DNA of 64,000 bases, from contig NC_133662.1 of assembly GCF_037893015.1 (NCBI RefSeq), positions 205,983,004-206,047,003 on the forward strand, written 5' to 3'. The position numbers and the translations under genes were made by a program. Shown here one piece after another: positions 34,400-45,749 of this stretch. This stretch comes from Macrotis lagotis. Taxonomy: Eukaryota; Chordata; Mammalia; Peramelemorphia; Peramelidae. Numbering within the stretch: the first letter of the stretch is position 1; the number at the start of each line of letters is the position of its first letter. Below the pieces are notes generated by a model. The model saw only the letters and a program-made list of their open reading frames with translations. It made no database searches and was not told the DNA's origin.

Positions 34400-34670
34400 A
34401 ATAAAACAAAACACACAGAACAAAACTCAGAATCTGAACACTTTATAAAAATTATCTCATATATCTCTTTCCCTCAATCCTAATTCCTCATGTCAAAAAT
34501 TACTAATCTGTAAATATGTTTATCCAAATATGTATGTATGTAAAATGTTAACCTAACTGTTCTCTGCTGAGGGGTGGGAGGTGGGAAGGGAAGGTGGAGG
34601 GAAATTTTATTTGGAAATATGAATGTGCATATGCCTGAAAATTAATTAATTAATAAAAAAGAATAAAAAA

Positions 34671-35035
34671 ATAGAAAACTATCTTTGCATACAGTTGAAA
34701 TAATAAGTTCATAAATTTAAATAACAAACTTTTGACTTTATTTTAGTTAAAAGCTTGGAATATTTTTTCTATTAAGGTGGTGGAAACAGATTTTTTTCCT
34801 ATTCAGATACTATTTTAGTTATGAAAAATAATTCTAAAATAAAATTCATGAAAATCTTACTCTGGTTATGGTACCTTCTTGGTTAATTCTTATGACTTTG
34901 GCTAATGTTGATCAGAGTTGGTGCCTTTGCTATGATCTATAATCTACAAGACTTATATCAACCAGTAAGTGTGTTTTCTTCAGATATAAAGATTACAGAT
35001 GAATCTTAGGAATGGATAGTTACTTTCATGGTCCC
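34671..35035. other. Nothing recognised
   Basis: AT-rich sequence directly after the L1 A-rich end. Confidence 0.4.
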
Positions 35036-35265
35036 ATAGCAGAAGGCATATGCCTTATTCCTGAAATGAAGTCTGTATGCATTATGACATGTAAACACCC
35101 AAGTGCATAAATGTTAAACCATTTAATCAACTCCAGGCATACGTCACCTAATCTTGGAGCCTATATAATCATCTACAGGCACTTAGAGGTCTCCAGAGGA
35201 GAGAGCCAGAGAAGATGAAAAGACAAGGTGAACTTGTATTTGCCCTCTCATTAAATTTAGCAAGT
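35036..35265 (+). promoter_or_regulatory. TATA-containing promoter-like block (solo-LTR remnant or first exon)
   Basis: A CRE-like TACGTCA (35140-35146) lies about 16 bases upstream of TATATAA (35162-35168). Some 25-30 bases downstream a purine-rich leader (GAGGAGAGAGCCAGAGAAG) leads to an ATG at 35215. ATTAAA follows at about 35252. A donor-like AAG|GTGAAC sits at 35225-35233. TATA, a short leader and a nearby poly-A signal fit an old solo LTR. TATA, ATG and a donor would also fit a first exon. Neither is proven. Confidence 0.3.
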
Positions 35266-35479
35266 TTCTATGTTTAAGTTTCTGTTTTATGGACCACTTA
35301 GGCAACTATTGACCTTTTTTAAAAAACACATTAGTATTTTTATTTCACTCCTCTCTGCTAGTTTTTTAATTAATCAGTCACCCATGTTTTAAATCTCCAA
35401 GATTTTGAGGCCTCCCTCTCTCTAAGTCTCTCTATCTGATGTAACATTCTTGGTATTTCCATGATATTTCTTTCATCTA

Positions 35480-35660
35480 TTAATTTCTTTTCATTCCCAC
35501 TGTCACCACTCAAGTTCAGACCCTTATTCTCTATTGCTTCTCTATTGCCTGAACCATTAGCAGTAGCCTTCTAGCAAGACTCCCAGTTTCTAATCTCTTT
35601 CCTTGGTAGTCTTTTTTAACATATCACTGCTAAATTAATTTTGATGACACAAAGTACTGA
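35480..35660 (+). repeat. L2 LINE ORF fossil
   Basis: 'ctgtcaccactcaagttcagaccctta', 'aaccattagcagtagccttctagcaagactcccag' follow the L2 RT C-terminal coding order (compare 10030-11110). Confidence 0.65.
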
Positions 35661-35718
35661 CTACTTCTACTGCTACTGCTACTGCTACTACTCCTACCAA
35701 TAATAATAATAGTAATGG
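35660..35718. repeat. (CTA/CTG)n and (TAA)n simple repeat
   Basis: Trinucleotide run CTACTGCTACTGCTACTGC followed by AATAATAATAATAG. Confidence 0.9.
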
Positions 35719-35925
35719 AGAAAGCTAGATGACTTAGTTAATAGAGTACTATACCTAGATCAAATTAAGCCTCAGATACTTGTGAGCTGTGTCATTTAAC
35801 ATCTATCTCAGTTTGTTCATTTATAAAACAGTAATAATAATGGCACACAACTTCTAGGGTAATTGTGTGGATAAAATGAGACACTATTTATAAGATGCTT
35901 TAAGAAATCATAAAGTACAAGTTAT
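35718..35925 (+). repeat. MON1/MIR-like CORE-SINE fossil
   Basis: 'gaaagctagatgacttagttaatagagtac' head, 'atctcagtttgttcatttataaaacagtaataataat' core and tail. Confidence 0.65.
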
Positions 35926-36516
35926 TTAATAATTTTCAGAAGCTCACATTTACCAAAGACAGAAAATCCAAATTTTGCTTTCTGGAATTCAAGGTTCTTT
36001 TGATTTGTTTCCAGTCTATCTTTTTCAGTTTTAACTAATACTGTCCTTTAAACATTCTATCTTGAATATAAACCATACTACTTTTTTTTCATGAACATGA
36101 GTTGTGATTATCACCTTCAGGCATCTGCTGTCTGCTACTCCATCTGGAATGATATTTCCCTTCACCTGGTCAATTATTATTTCATGGTCCACTTGAAATA
36201 CTATATTTTTCAATTAAATTAGACCCAATTGTGCAAATATTTATCCGGTCTGTATTACTACTGGGGAATTATATTAAGTGATTACCAGATAGATACAAAA
36301 ACAAAAACCGTTTCAGCAACAAAAATAATAGAAGTTACAATGACTCAATAATTCAACTTTTGAAGGAATTTTTGCATTCTATATGGCATGGCATAGAGAT
36401 GGTTATATAAGTATATAATGCAAATATAATAATAGGAAATAATTTTTAAGAAAGGAACAACGAAAACTTGGAGGACAAGAAAATTCAAAGAAAGGAGATG
36501 TATGAGAAAGAGGTGA
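35926..36516. other. Nothing recognised
   Basis: AT-rich DNA up to the L1 target site. Confidence 0.4.
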
Positions 36517-36532
36517 AACAAAATTGTTTCTT
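36517..36532. repeat. TSD of the minus-strand L1 (left copy)
   Basis: AACAAAATTGTTTCTT, perfect 16-bp match with 41843-41858. In element orientation it begins AAGAAA. Confidence 0.85.
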
Positions 36533-36575
36533 TTTCACATTTTGACAGGGTTTTATGATGTACAATGTGTTTTCC
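36533..36575 (-). other. Candidate 3' transduced segment
   Basis: Forty-three bases lie between the L1's own A-rich end (T-run at 36576-36581, AATAAAAT-type signal just beyond) and the TSD. They end in a second short A-run (TTTTT at 36531-36535 on plus). This is the layout left when transcription reads past the L1 poly-A site. Confidence 0.45.
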
Positions 36576-36599
36576 TTTTTTAGAAGGATTTTATTTATT

Positions 36600-39520
36600 T
36601 TGAATTTTACAATTTTCCCCTAATTTTGCTTCCCACCCCACCCCCACAGAAGACAGTCTGATAGTTTTTACATTGTTTCCATGATATACATTAATCTAAG
36701 TTGGATGTGATGAGAGAGAAATTAGATTCTTAAGGAAGAAAGATAAAGTATGAGATATAGCAAAATTATATAAGATAACTTATTTTAATTAAAGGTAATA
36801 GTCTTTGGACTTTGTTTAAAATCCACATTGTTTTATCTGGACATAGCTGGCATTCTCCATCGCAGCTACCCAAAAATTGTTCCTGATTGTTGCACTGTTG
36901 GTATAAGCAAGTGCATTAAGTTTTATCATCCCTCCCCCATGTTACTGTTAGGGTGTACAATGTCCTCCTGCTTCTGCTCATCTCACTCAGCATCACTTCA
37001 TTCAAATCCTTCCAGGTTTCCCTGAATTCCCATCCCTCCTGGTTTCTAATAGAACAATAGTGTTCCATCACATACATATACTACAGATTATTAAGTCATT
37101 CCCTAACTGATGAACATCCAATAATTTTCCAATTCTTTGCCACCACAAATAGGGCTGCTAAGAGTATTTTTGTACCGGTGATGTTTTGACTCTTTTTCAT
37201 AATTTCTTCAGTGTGTAGACCTAATAGTGGTAATTGCTGGATTATAGAGTATGCACATTTTTGTTGCCTTTTTGGCATAATTCTAAATTGTTCTCCAGAA
37301 AGGTTGAATGAATTCACAGCTCCACCATCAATGTATTACTATCCCAGATTTCCCACATCCCTTCTAATATTGATCATTGTTCTTTCTGGACATATTGGCC
37401 AGTTTTAGAAGTGTGAGATGGTACCGCAGAGATGCTTTAATTTGCATTTCTCTAATAAGTAGTGATTTAGAGCAATTTTTCATATGACCTGTGGATCACT
37501 TTGATTTCCTCATCTGTAAATTGCTTTTGCATATCCTTTGACCATTTGTCAATTGGGGAATGGCCTGTTTATTTTTTTTATAAATTTGAATCGGTTGTCT
37601 AGATATTTTAGAAATGAATCTTTTGTCAAAAACACTAGTTGTAAAAATTGTTTCTAATGCTCGTTGATAGTTTCAGGTAGATACTGCTTATTATTTTAAG
37701 GAAAAATCCTACACTCTCTGTTGTTTTTAGTATGAATGGGTACTGTATTTTGTCAAAAACTTTTGTCAGCTTCTATTGATATAATCATATGATTTCTGAT
37801 AGGTTTGTTATAGGTATAATTAATTGTACTGAAAGTTTTCCTAATTATGAACCAACCCTGCAATACTGGAATAAACCCTACTTGATCATAAGGTAGCCTA
37901 GTGATACCTTTTTGTGGCCATTTTGTTAAGATTTTTACATAAGATTTTTGTATCTATGTTCACCAGAGCTATAGCTCTATAATTTTCTTTTTCTGTTTTG
38001 ACTATTTCTGGTTTAGGTATCAGCACCAAATTGGTGTCATAGAAAGAGTTAAGCAGAGTTCCATCTTCACCTATTTTTTCCAAAGAGTTTATACAGCATT
38101 GGAACCAGTTTTTCCTTAAATATTTGATAGAATTCACTTGTGAATCCATCTGGCTGTGGAGATTTTTTTCTTAGGGAGTTCAATAATGGCTTACTGAATT
38201 TCTTTTTCTGAGACAGGGCTATTAAGGTACTTGATTTCCTCTTCATTGAACCTGGGCAACTTATATTTTTGTAAATATTCATCCATTTCACTTATATTAT
38301 CAAATTTATTGGCATAGAGTTAGGCAAAATAATTCTGAATTTTAATTTCTTCCTGTTTGGTGGCAAGTTCCCCTCCTTTTTCATTTATGATACTAGCAGT
38401 TTGGTTTTCTTCCTTTTTTTAATCAAATTGACCAGAGGTATATACATTTTATTGGTTTTTTTCATAAAACCAGTTCTTGGTTTTATTTATTAGTTCAATA
38501 GTTTTCTTGCTTTCAATTTTATTTATTTCTCCTTTAATTTTTAGAATTTCTAATTTGGTATTTAATTGGCTTTTTAATCTGTTATTTCTGTAATTTTTTT
38601 AGTTGCACAGTTAATTCATTTATTTCCTCTTTCTCTAATTTATTGATATAAGCATTTAAAGTTATAAAATATCACCTGACAGCTGTCTTCAGTGTATCCC
38701 ATGTGTTTTGGTATGTTATTTCATTATTGTCATTATATAGGATGAAATAATTAATTCTTTTTACAATTTGTTGTTTGATCCACTTATTCTTTAAAATGAA
38801 GTCATTTAGTTTCCAATTAGTTTGGGTCTATATCTCCCTTGCCCAATATTGCATGTGATTTTTATTGAATTATGATCTGAAAACGATGTATTCACTATTT
38901 CTGCCTTTCTGCAATTGATTATTAATTTTTATACCCTAGTATATTGTTAATTTTTGTGTAAATGCCATGTACTGCAAAAATAATATATTCCTTTCTATCC
39001 CTATTCAATTTCCTTCATAAATCTATCATGACTACATTTTCTAAGAACCTATTTACTTTCTTAACCTTCTAGTTATTTTATGTTTAGATTTATTTGAAGT
39101 CTCCCACTAGAAGAGTTTTGCTGTCTATGCTTCCTATAACTCCTTCAACGTCTCCTCTAAGAATTTGAATGCTATACCATTGGGTGCATACATATTTAGT
39201 ATTGAAATTACTTTATTGTCTATAGTACCTTTTTAGCAAAATATAGTTTCCTTCCTTATCTCTTTTAATGAGATCTATTTTTACAGCTGCTTTGTCTGAG
39301 ATAAGGATTGCTACCACTGCTTTTTACACTTCAGCTGAAAACAAAATGTATTTTGCTCCAACTATTTACATTTACTTTATATGTATCTCTCTGCTTCAGA
39401 TTAGTTTCTTGTAGGCAGCATATTGTAGGATTTTGGTTTTTAATCTATTCTGCAATTCATTTACATTTTAAGGGAGAATTCATCCCATTCACATTCAAAG
39501 TAATAATTACTAACTCTTTA
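36600..39520 (-). pseudogene. L1 ORF2 and 3' UTR remnant
   Basis: Minus-strand pieces in order from 39520: endonuclease start (near 39500-39300, with 'LQETNLKQRD'-type sequence), central region (39050-38070), and the pre-RT to early RT segment (e.g. [16 protein letters not shown] near 38070 and [18 protein letters not shown] near 38040). A jump at about 37665 leads to the C-terminal region. The FADD active-site segment is lost in that deletion. Many stops. Confidence 0.85.
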
Positions 39521-40319
39521 TTGCCTTCCATGTTATCTTCCCTCTGTGTTTTTCCCCTTTATCTCTCTATCCATATTCCCCAGTATTTTGTTTCTGAATA
39601 CCACCACCTTCAGTGTGCTTGTCCTCCTATATCCAACCCACCTCCCAATTTTTTCCCCATTCCCTTAGCCCCTTCTTTCTTTTCTTCCTTCTGTTGGTTC
39701 CCCATTTCTTCTCCTTCCCCTTTCCCCCTTTTTACTCTTTAAAGGTAAGATAAATGTCTTAACCTAGTGTATGTATGTTAATTTTAAGCCAATCAGATGA
39801 GAATAAGATTCAAGTAGTTCCAACCGCCTCCTGTCTTCCTCTCTATTGCAGTAAGTTCTTTGTACCTCTTAATGCAATGAGATTTACTGCAGTCTCCTCC
39901 ATCCTCCCATCACTTTACTGTCCCCCTTTTTAAGGAGGTATTGTTTTGTTAATCATTCTGAGTCAAAGAAAGGTTATGAGTGTTCATCACTTCTGGCTAA
40001 GTATATTATCTCTACTAGAATTATAATTATTGAGAGTTATTTGGAGTCTTTCCCCCAAGTAAGGATATAATCAGTTTCAACTTATTGGATGGCAGTTTCT
40101 CAAATATGTCATGAATGCCCATCACTTCTGGCTAAATAAATTCTCTCTAATAGAGCTACAATTCTCATGAGTTATTAAAATCTTTCTCCCAGGTAGGAAT
40201 ATAGCCAGTTTCATTTTATTGTCTAACAGTTTTTTCTTTTTTTTACCTCCTCCCCTTTTTTACCTTTTCATTTGTCTCTTGAGACTCCTGTTCCAAATCC
40301 TAATTTTCTATTAAGCTCT
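39521..40319 (-). other. L1 inter-ORF spacer
   Basis: Strong strand asymmetry: 39590-39740 is almost only pyrimidine on plus. Two related ~120-bp blocks (39990-40090 and 40105-40210) repeat 'catcacttctggctaa', 'tctctctaa/tctactagaatta' and 'ttcccccaagtaagg' motifs, so the spacer carries an internal tandem duplication. Confidence 0.65.
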
Positions 40320-41267
40320 GCTCTTTTCATCAGGAAAAGTTGGAAGTCTCCTATTTCATTTAATTTCCATCTTTTGCCCTGGAAGAGAACACTCAGTCTT
40401 GCCTGATAATGAATTGTTGCCTGCATTCCAAGCTCCCTTGATTTTCAGAATATTGCCTTCCTGATCTTTCCATCTATTAATGTTGATGCAGTCAAGTCCT
40501 GTGTAATCCTTATTGTGTCTCCTTGGTATCTAAGTTATTTCTTTCTGGCTGCCTGCAGGCTTTTCTCTTTTATCTGAAAGTTCTGTGATTTGACTATAAT
40601 ATTCCTTGGCATTTTCATTTTGGGATCCCTTTCTGGAGGGGATTGATATATTCTTTCAATAACTATTTTTCCCCTCTTTTTTCATGATATCAGGGCAGTT
40701 TTCCATCATTAAATCCTGTAATATTGTGTCCAGGTGTTTTTTCTCTTCAATGATTTCAGGAAGACCAATAATTCTTAGGTTATCTCTTCTTGATCTATTC
40801 TCAAGGTCAGTGGTTTTGCTGATGAGGTGTTTTGCATTTTCTTCTATTTTTTTGGTTTTGTTTAACAGATTCTTGTTGTGTCATGAAGTCATTGGCTTCC
40901 ACAGACTCCATTCTTTTTTTTAGAGAAGAATTTTCTTCATTTACCTTTTGCATCTCCTTTTCCAATTGGTCAATTCTATTTTTGCAAGAGTTTTCTATCT
41001 GACCTATTGAGGTTTTGAGAGAATTATTATCTTTTTGCATTTGTCAAATTGAATTTTCCAAGGATATTTTTCTTGTTGCAAGGTGTTAATTTCTTTTCCC
41101 AAAATTTCCAATTGATTTTTAAACTCCTTCCTGATTTCTTCAAAGAAATCTTTCTGTGCTGGACACTAAATCATATTCCCCTCAGAGGTTCTAGGTCTCT
41201 CTGAGTTAAGGTCTTTACCATCTAGAAATTTTTCTATGGGCTCCCCTTTCTGCTGGCCTTTCTTCAT
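40320..41267 (-). pseudogene. ORF1 of the minus-strand L1
   Basis: Starts MKKGQQKGEPIEKFLDG at 41267 and runs through NSERPRTSEGNMI to a stop at about 41166, then EEIRKEFKNQLEILGKE. A heptad coiled coil follows (41040-40807, SIGQIENSCKNRIDQLEKEM), then RRM and C-terminal sequence down to about 40320 in broken frames. It is clearly the same subfamily as the ORF1 at 56158-57238. Confidence 0.85.
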
Positions 41268-41842
41268 TTTCCTAAGATATTTTTTGGGGAGAAGGGCTGG
41301 TTCACAGAGGCACAGAGGCTTCATGTTGGGATCCCAGGAGGGTTTACACACTAGGTTTAGTAACTCCAAGTGGGCCAGCTAGTAGGGGGTTTGCTAGAGG
41401 CTTTTCTCACTGAGCATAATAGCTCCACCTGGCCAGTAGGGGATACTAGAGGATATGCTCACTGAGTGTAATAAGTCCACCTGGCCAATAGGGGGTTCTA
41501 GATACTGAAACTCACCCTCCAGCCCTTCTGGTAAGCCCCAGACCTTCAATCCCACAGTGAAGCCTCCACACTACAGTTGGTTCTCAGATCATGCCTCCCA
41601 TAGCGAATCTATGGCTGATCCCAGACTAGTTCAGCTCTCACCTGTCCTGGCAGGCTCTTTGCACCTGGCTCTTCCCTGATCCCTAAAGACATACCTTGAG
41701 GTAGGTGTTCTCTTAGCTTCTCTTTCTGGGTTTTGTCTATCTGATTTCTGTTAAGAGGTTTGTTTCATATTATATATGAGGGAAGATCAGGGGACCTTAG
41801 CACAGGGCCTATCTTCTCTCTACTATCTTGGCCTGGCAAGTC
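41268..41842 (-). promoter_or_regulatory. 5' leader of the minus-strand L1
   Basis: Three diverged copies of a ~65-bp unit ('cactgagcataatagctccacctggccagtaggggata') lie at 41360-41510, a tandem-repeat leader as seen in several L1 promoters. The outer end reads GGCCAAGATAGTAGAGAGAAG in L1 sense. The same leader start is found at 55362. The promoter role is inferred. Confidence 0.6.
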
Positions 41843-41858
41843 AACAAAATTGTTTCTT
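41843..41858. repeat. TSD of the minus-strand L1 (right copy)
   Basis: Second perfect copy of AACAAAATTGTTTCTT. Confidence 0.85.
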
Positions 41859-42104
41859 AAAGAGATATAGTGATTTCACAAAACAAAATTGAATTGGGAG
41901 TGTATTCCAGGATCACCAGTAAAAAGGGGTGAAAGGAGATAATAGAACTGTATCTATGGGAAACAACTTGAATGGAAACTTGTTTTCCTAGTATGGAAAT
42001 TGAGTGAATAAAAATAAGGTGAAATAAGTAGATGGGATTAAAATGGGATAGAGAAATAAAATTGTGAAGGAATTCAAGTGCAGATACGTAACCCTTCCAC
42101 AATT

Positions 42105-42280
42105 CACATTCTCTTTAGTATTAACATTTTGTATGGCTCCTGCACTATAATCATTTTTGTGTGTCATCTACTTTGTTGAATTGTAAGCTATGGACCCTGT
42201 CTTAAACTTTTTCAAATCTTCCACAGTACTCAGAACAATATCCTTCATAGAGTAGATAATCAATAAAAAATAAATAAATC
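42105..42280 (+). repeat. L2 LINE 3' end
   Basis: 'ttgaattgtaagctatggaccctgtctta', 'cagtactcagaacaatatccttcatagagtagataatcaataaa' is the L2 3' UTR end. Confidence 0.75.
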
Positions 42281-43079
42281 CATGGGAGAGATAGAGTCAA
42301 ATGGGAGAATAAAGGCAGGGCCTCACCTGAGCTTTCCCTCAAACAATACCAAATACCTATAAATAATGACTCACCAAATTCAAGTGACAGAACCAACAAA
42401 AGGATGGAGTGAAATAATTTCCATCACAAGGCAGCTTAGAAGTTTGGTAGGAAAGGTTGGCTATATCAGAATGAGAGAGGATTACAGTCCATCACAGATT
42501 GGGCCAGCACAGCTCCAATCCAAGCAAAGCAGGTGTAGGTTTTGGGATTCACTGTGTTAGCAACAGTGGTGACTTCTGGGGAATTCTCAGCTTACAAACT
42601 GTGAGAAGTGAAATAGCTGGTCAGGGGAAGACTGCAAGATTCCCTTTGCTGGTACTAAGGAAAGACTCCATTGCTTTGTTCTTCTGAGATGTGGGTTAGA
42701 GTCTTTGGTGTAGGTTCTAGAGCAGTGAGAATCAGTAGCATGCAGGCATTTGAAAAGAGTCCTAAAGGTCACTCAAAGAGCAGAATATTAACCAGGAGAA
42801 TAGTAATACTTCTCATTAGCTCGTGCCACCTTGGAAGAACTAAACACCTTCAGGGTACTAGGATTATCTTTGAAAACAGCTGCAAAATACTTCTGAAATT
42901 TGGGACTATGTGTCTCCCACACTGGAAATAGAACCCTGTTTTTTACAAATAATTAAAAAATAAAAGATCAGGAAAATAAACAAACAACAGAAAAAATCCT
43001 GAACATAGAAAGTTATTGTGGTGACAAGGAAAATCAAAACACACTGAGAAGATCAGAAAGAAAAAAGCTACTGTAACTA

Positions 43080-44020
43080 AGCCTTCCAAGAAAACTATCA
43101 ATTGATCCACAAGTCATGGAAGAACTCAAAAAGGATTTTGAAAATCAAGAATGAGAAGTAGAGGAAACATTGGGAAAAGAAATGAGAGTTATGCATGAGA
43201 ATGATTAAAAATGTGCCAATAGCTCCTTATGAAAAAAAAATATTGATGAAACTAGGACCTTAAAAAAGTAGAACTGGCCAAATGGAAAAAAAAGAACAAA
43301 AATTTTCTGAAGAAAAATATACTTAAGACGGATTGGTTAAATCAGAAAAGAAGAACAAAAACTCAATGAATAAAATAATACTTAAAAAATTGGAATTAAA
43401 CAAATGGAATCTAATAACTTTATAGGAAATCAAGAAACAATAACACAGGAAAAAAATAGAAGACCATGTGAAATATCTCACTGGAAAAACAATTGGCCTG
43501 GGAAATACATCCAGGAGATATAATTTTAAAATTACTGAATTATTTGAAGCCACAATCAATAAGTTATCTTTCAAGAACTCTTTTATTTTTTTAAGAAATT
43601 ATCAAGGAAAACTGCCCTGCTATTCTAGAACCGCAAGGTAAAATAGAAATTGAAAGAATCCACTGATAAACTCCTGAATGAGATCCTAAAGTGAAAACTC
43701 TCAAGTGTATTAAATCCAAATTCCAGAGCTTCCAGTTCAGGGAGAAACTATTATAAGCAGCCAGAAAGAAACAAAGTATTGTAGTGCCACAATCAGGATA
43801 ACACAAAATGTAATAGTTTCTACTTTAAAAGATTGAAGGGCTTAAGATAAGGAAGGCAAAGTTGCTAAGATTACAACCAAGTATCAACTACTCAGAAAAA
43901 AATACGAGTAATAATCTTGCAGGAGTAAAATTGAAAATTCAGTGAAAAGAGAGCTTTCAAGTATTATTGATGAAAAGAATGGAGCTGAATAGAAAATGTG
44001 ACATTCACACACAAGATTCA
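43080..44020 (+). pseudogene. ORF1 remnant of HAL1-like copy B
   Basis: Broken frames show the coiled coil (e.g. the ELNKWNLITL and KKIEDHVKYLTGK segments), the RRM core around 43560-43680 and C-terminal domain pieces (QETKYCSATIRITQNVIVSTL, around 43770-43830, in one frame). Several stops. ORF1 of an L1 lineage, inactive. Confidence 0.65.
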
Positions 44021-44158
44021 AGAGAAGCATAAAAAGGTAAATAAGAAAGGGAAAACATAAGGAACATGATAAGGTTAAAAGTGGAAAGATGAGCTTGGTA
44101 ACCCAAGAACTTTCGCATTACTAGGCCAGTTAGAAAGACTATATAGTTTGTGTATAAA

Positions 44159-44160
<2 letters not shown>

Positions 44161-44250
<90 letters not shown>
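44161..44250. repeat. (TA)n(TG)n compound microsatellite
   Basis: About 25 TA units run directly into about 19 TG units. Likely highly variable and able to form Z-DNA or hairpins. Confidence 0.95.
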
Positions 44251-44253
<3 letters not shown>

Positions 44254-45261
44254 AAACTCACAAAAAAGAGGGAAGCAAAAAACTTGGGAAAGAAGGGGAC
44301 ATGAGGAGTGAAGGAACTTTACTTTCTTAAAAATTCATTCAAAGAGGAAATGACATGCAAAGTTGCATTATGGAAATCTATTCTATAAGAGAGTAGGAGG
44401 GAAAGAGGATAAGAGAAGGATAGTGGTGATAGGAGCAAGGGAAGATTGGTGGAGGGGGCAGTGAGAAGTAAAATACTTTTAAGGAGGGAAAGGGTAAAGG
44501 GCAAAGAGAACAGAATAACCAGGACTGTGTTGGGGGGGATAGGATCAAGGAAAAAAATTAATAATAGAAACTATGGGAAAAAATTGAAACAGGTTTCTCT
44601 AATGAAGGTCTTAAACATGAAGTTTAATGAGACTGATTCATAGGAATAGGAGTCATTTTCCATTTGGTCTCATGACCAAAAGATATGAACAGCTTTCTGA
44701 TGAAGTAATCAAACTATCTATAGCATATTAAAAAAAGTTATAACATTCTTGATTGGAGAAATACAAATTAAAATGATTCTGAATTACTGCCTCATACTTA
44801 TTAGACTAGATAATGGGCCAGAAAAGGAGAATGTCAAACATTGGAGTGAATGGTTGTGAACTGATTCAATAGTTCTATAGAACAATTTGGAATTTTGACC
44901 AAAGGTCATAAGACCTTTCATACCCTTTGACCTAGCAATACCTTTAGTAAGTCTGTATCACAAGAGATGAAAAACAAAAAGAAAAAAAGACCTATATGTA
45001 CAAGGAAATATGTGACAGCTATTTATTGTGGTGAAGGAAATTAAAGGGATGCCCATTAACTGGGAAAAGGTTGAACAAATTGTGGTATGTGATGATTAGA
45101 AAGGATGAGCTCTCAGAAAAACTGGAAAGACTTACTTGAGGTCGTGCAAAGTGAAATGTACTGTGTACAAAGTTACAGCAGTATTGGAAGTAGATCAGCT
45201 ATGAATGACTTAGCTATTCTAAGTAATTCATTATTCCAGGATAAATCAAACTTACTTTTAA

Positions 45262-45420
45262 AGTTTTTTAAGGTTTTGGTTTTTTGCAAGGCAATGTGTT
45301 TAAGTGACTTTCCTAAAGTCATACAACTAGGTAATTATTAAATATCTGAGGCTGGATTTGAACTCAAGTCTTCTTGACTCAAGGTTCAATGGTCTATCTA
45401 CTGCACCACCAAGCTGCCCT
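45262..45420 (-). mobile_element. tRNA-headed marsupial SINE in HAL1-like copy B
   Basis: Antisense: TTTTTTGCAAGGCAATG tail, 'aagtgactttcctaaagtcatacaactagg', then 'ctactgcaccaccaagctgccc' head. Splits the 3' end of the HAL1-like element. Confidence 0.9.
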
Positions 45421-45749
45421 TGAAAGAATTATGAAAGGTACTATTCATGCCCAAAGAAAGAACTAATGGTGTCTGGATATATATTGAAGCATATTTCTTA
45501 TACTTTAATTTTCTTAAAGTTTTTTGGGGGGTGGAGCTGTGAACAGGTAAAGGTCTATGTTTTCCTTCACATAAAGATTATTGTGTATACACACTTATAA
45601 TCTACATGGAATGGGGTGGGGGGGAGTGAAGAGGAAGGGAGGGAAAATAGTTGTTACTCAAAGTTTTGAAAATGAACATTAAAATTTGTTTTTGCAGGTG
45701 ACTGAGAAAAAGAAAATATAAATAAAATAAATTAATAGATAAGCAAACA

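Larger units (their letters stand above)
29710..34670 (+). mobile_element. Plus-strand L1 with internal ORF2 deletion
   Basis: Order: probable 5' leader (29710-29990), ORF1 (29992-31120), purine-rich spacer (31120-31889), ORF2 start (31890), a deletion near 31985, then reverse transcriptase to the C terminus (stop about 34399). A 3' UTR with a GGGGTGGGAGGTGGGAAGGG purine tract and an AATTAATTAATTAATAAAAAAG end follows. The missing part is most of the endonuclease and the region up to the RT. I found no clear TSD, and the 5' boundary is uncertain. Inactive. Confidence 0.85.
36533..41842 (-). mobile_element. Minus-strand L1 with 16-bp TSD, internally deleted
   Basis: Right to left: a 5' leader (41842-41268) starting near GGCCAAGATAGTAGAG, ORF1 (41267-about 40320), a purine-rich spacer (pyrimidine on plus, 40320-39530), ORF2 (about 39520 downward) and the 3' UTR. 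The 3' UTR has 'gttgcactgttggtataagcaag' and 'ttgtttccatgatatacattaat' blocks. It ends in an A-rich end at 36576-36605 and a short extra segment up to the TSD. Both ends being present with a TSD shows a full-length insertion. A deletion near 37665 later removed much of the RT and connection. Confidence 0.9.
42285..45745 (+). mobile_element. HAL1-like element, family 2, copy B
   Basis: The most complete copy of this family. It has a 5' leader (42285-43075; 'tcacctgagctttccct...ccaaatac' shared with copy C), ORF1 (43080-44020) and a purine-rich part with a TA/TG microsatellite. An L1-type 3' end (44650-45745) follows, with the GACCTATATGTACAAGG block and a final GACTGAGAAAAAGAAAATATAAATAAAATAAATT. 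No ORF2 lies between ORF1 and the 3' end. A SINE is inserted at 45262. A short AAATAAAT at both edges could be a TSD but is A/T-simple. Confidence 0.7.

Noticed and set aside
39308-39742. 144-codon plus-strand frame
   Set aside because: It is antisense to L1 ORF2 start and the pyrimidine-rich spacer. Its Pro/Phe/Ser-rich protein is a product of the biased composition.
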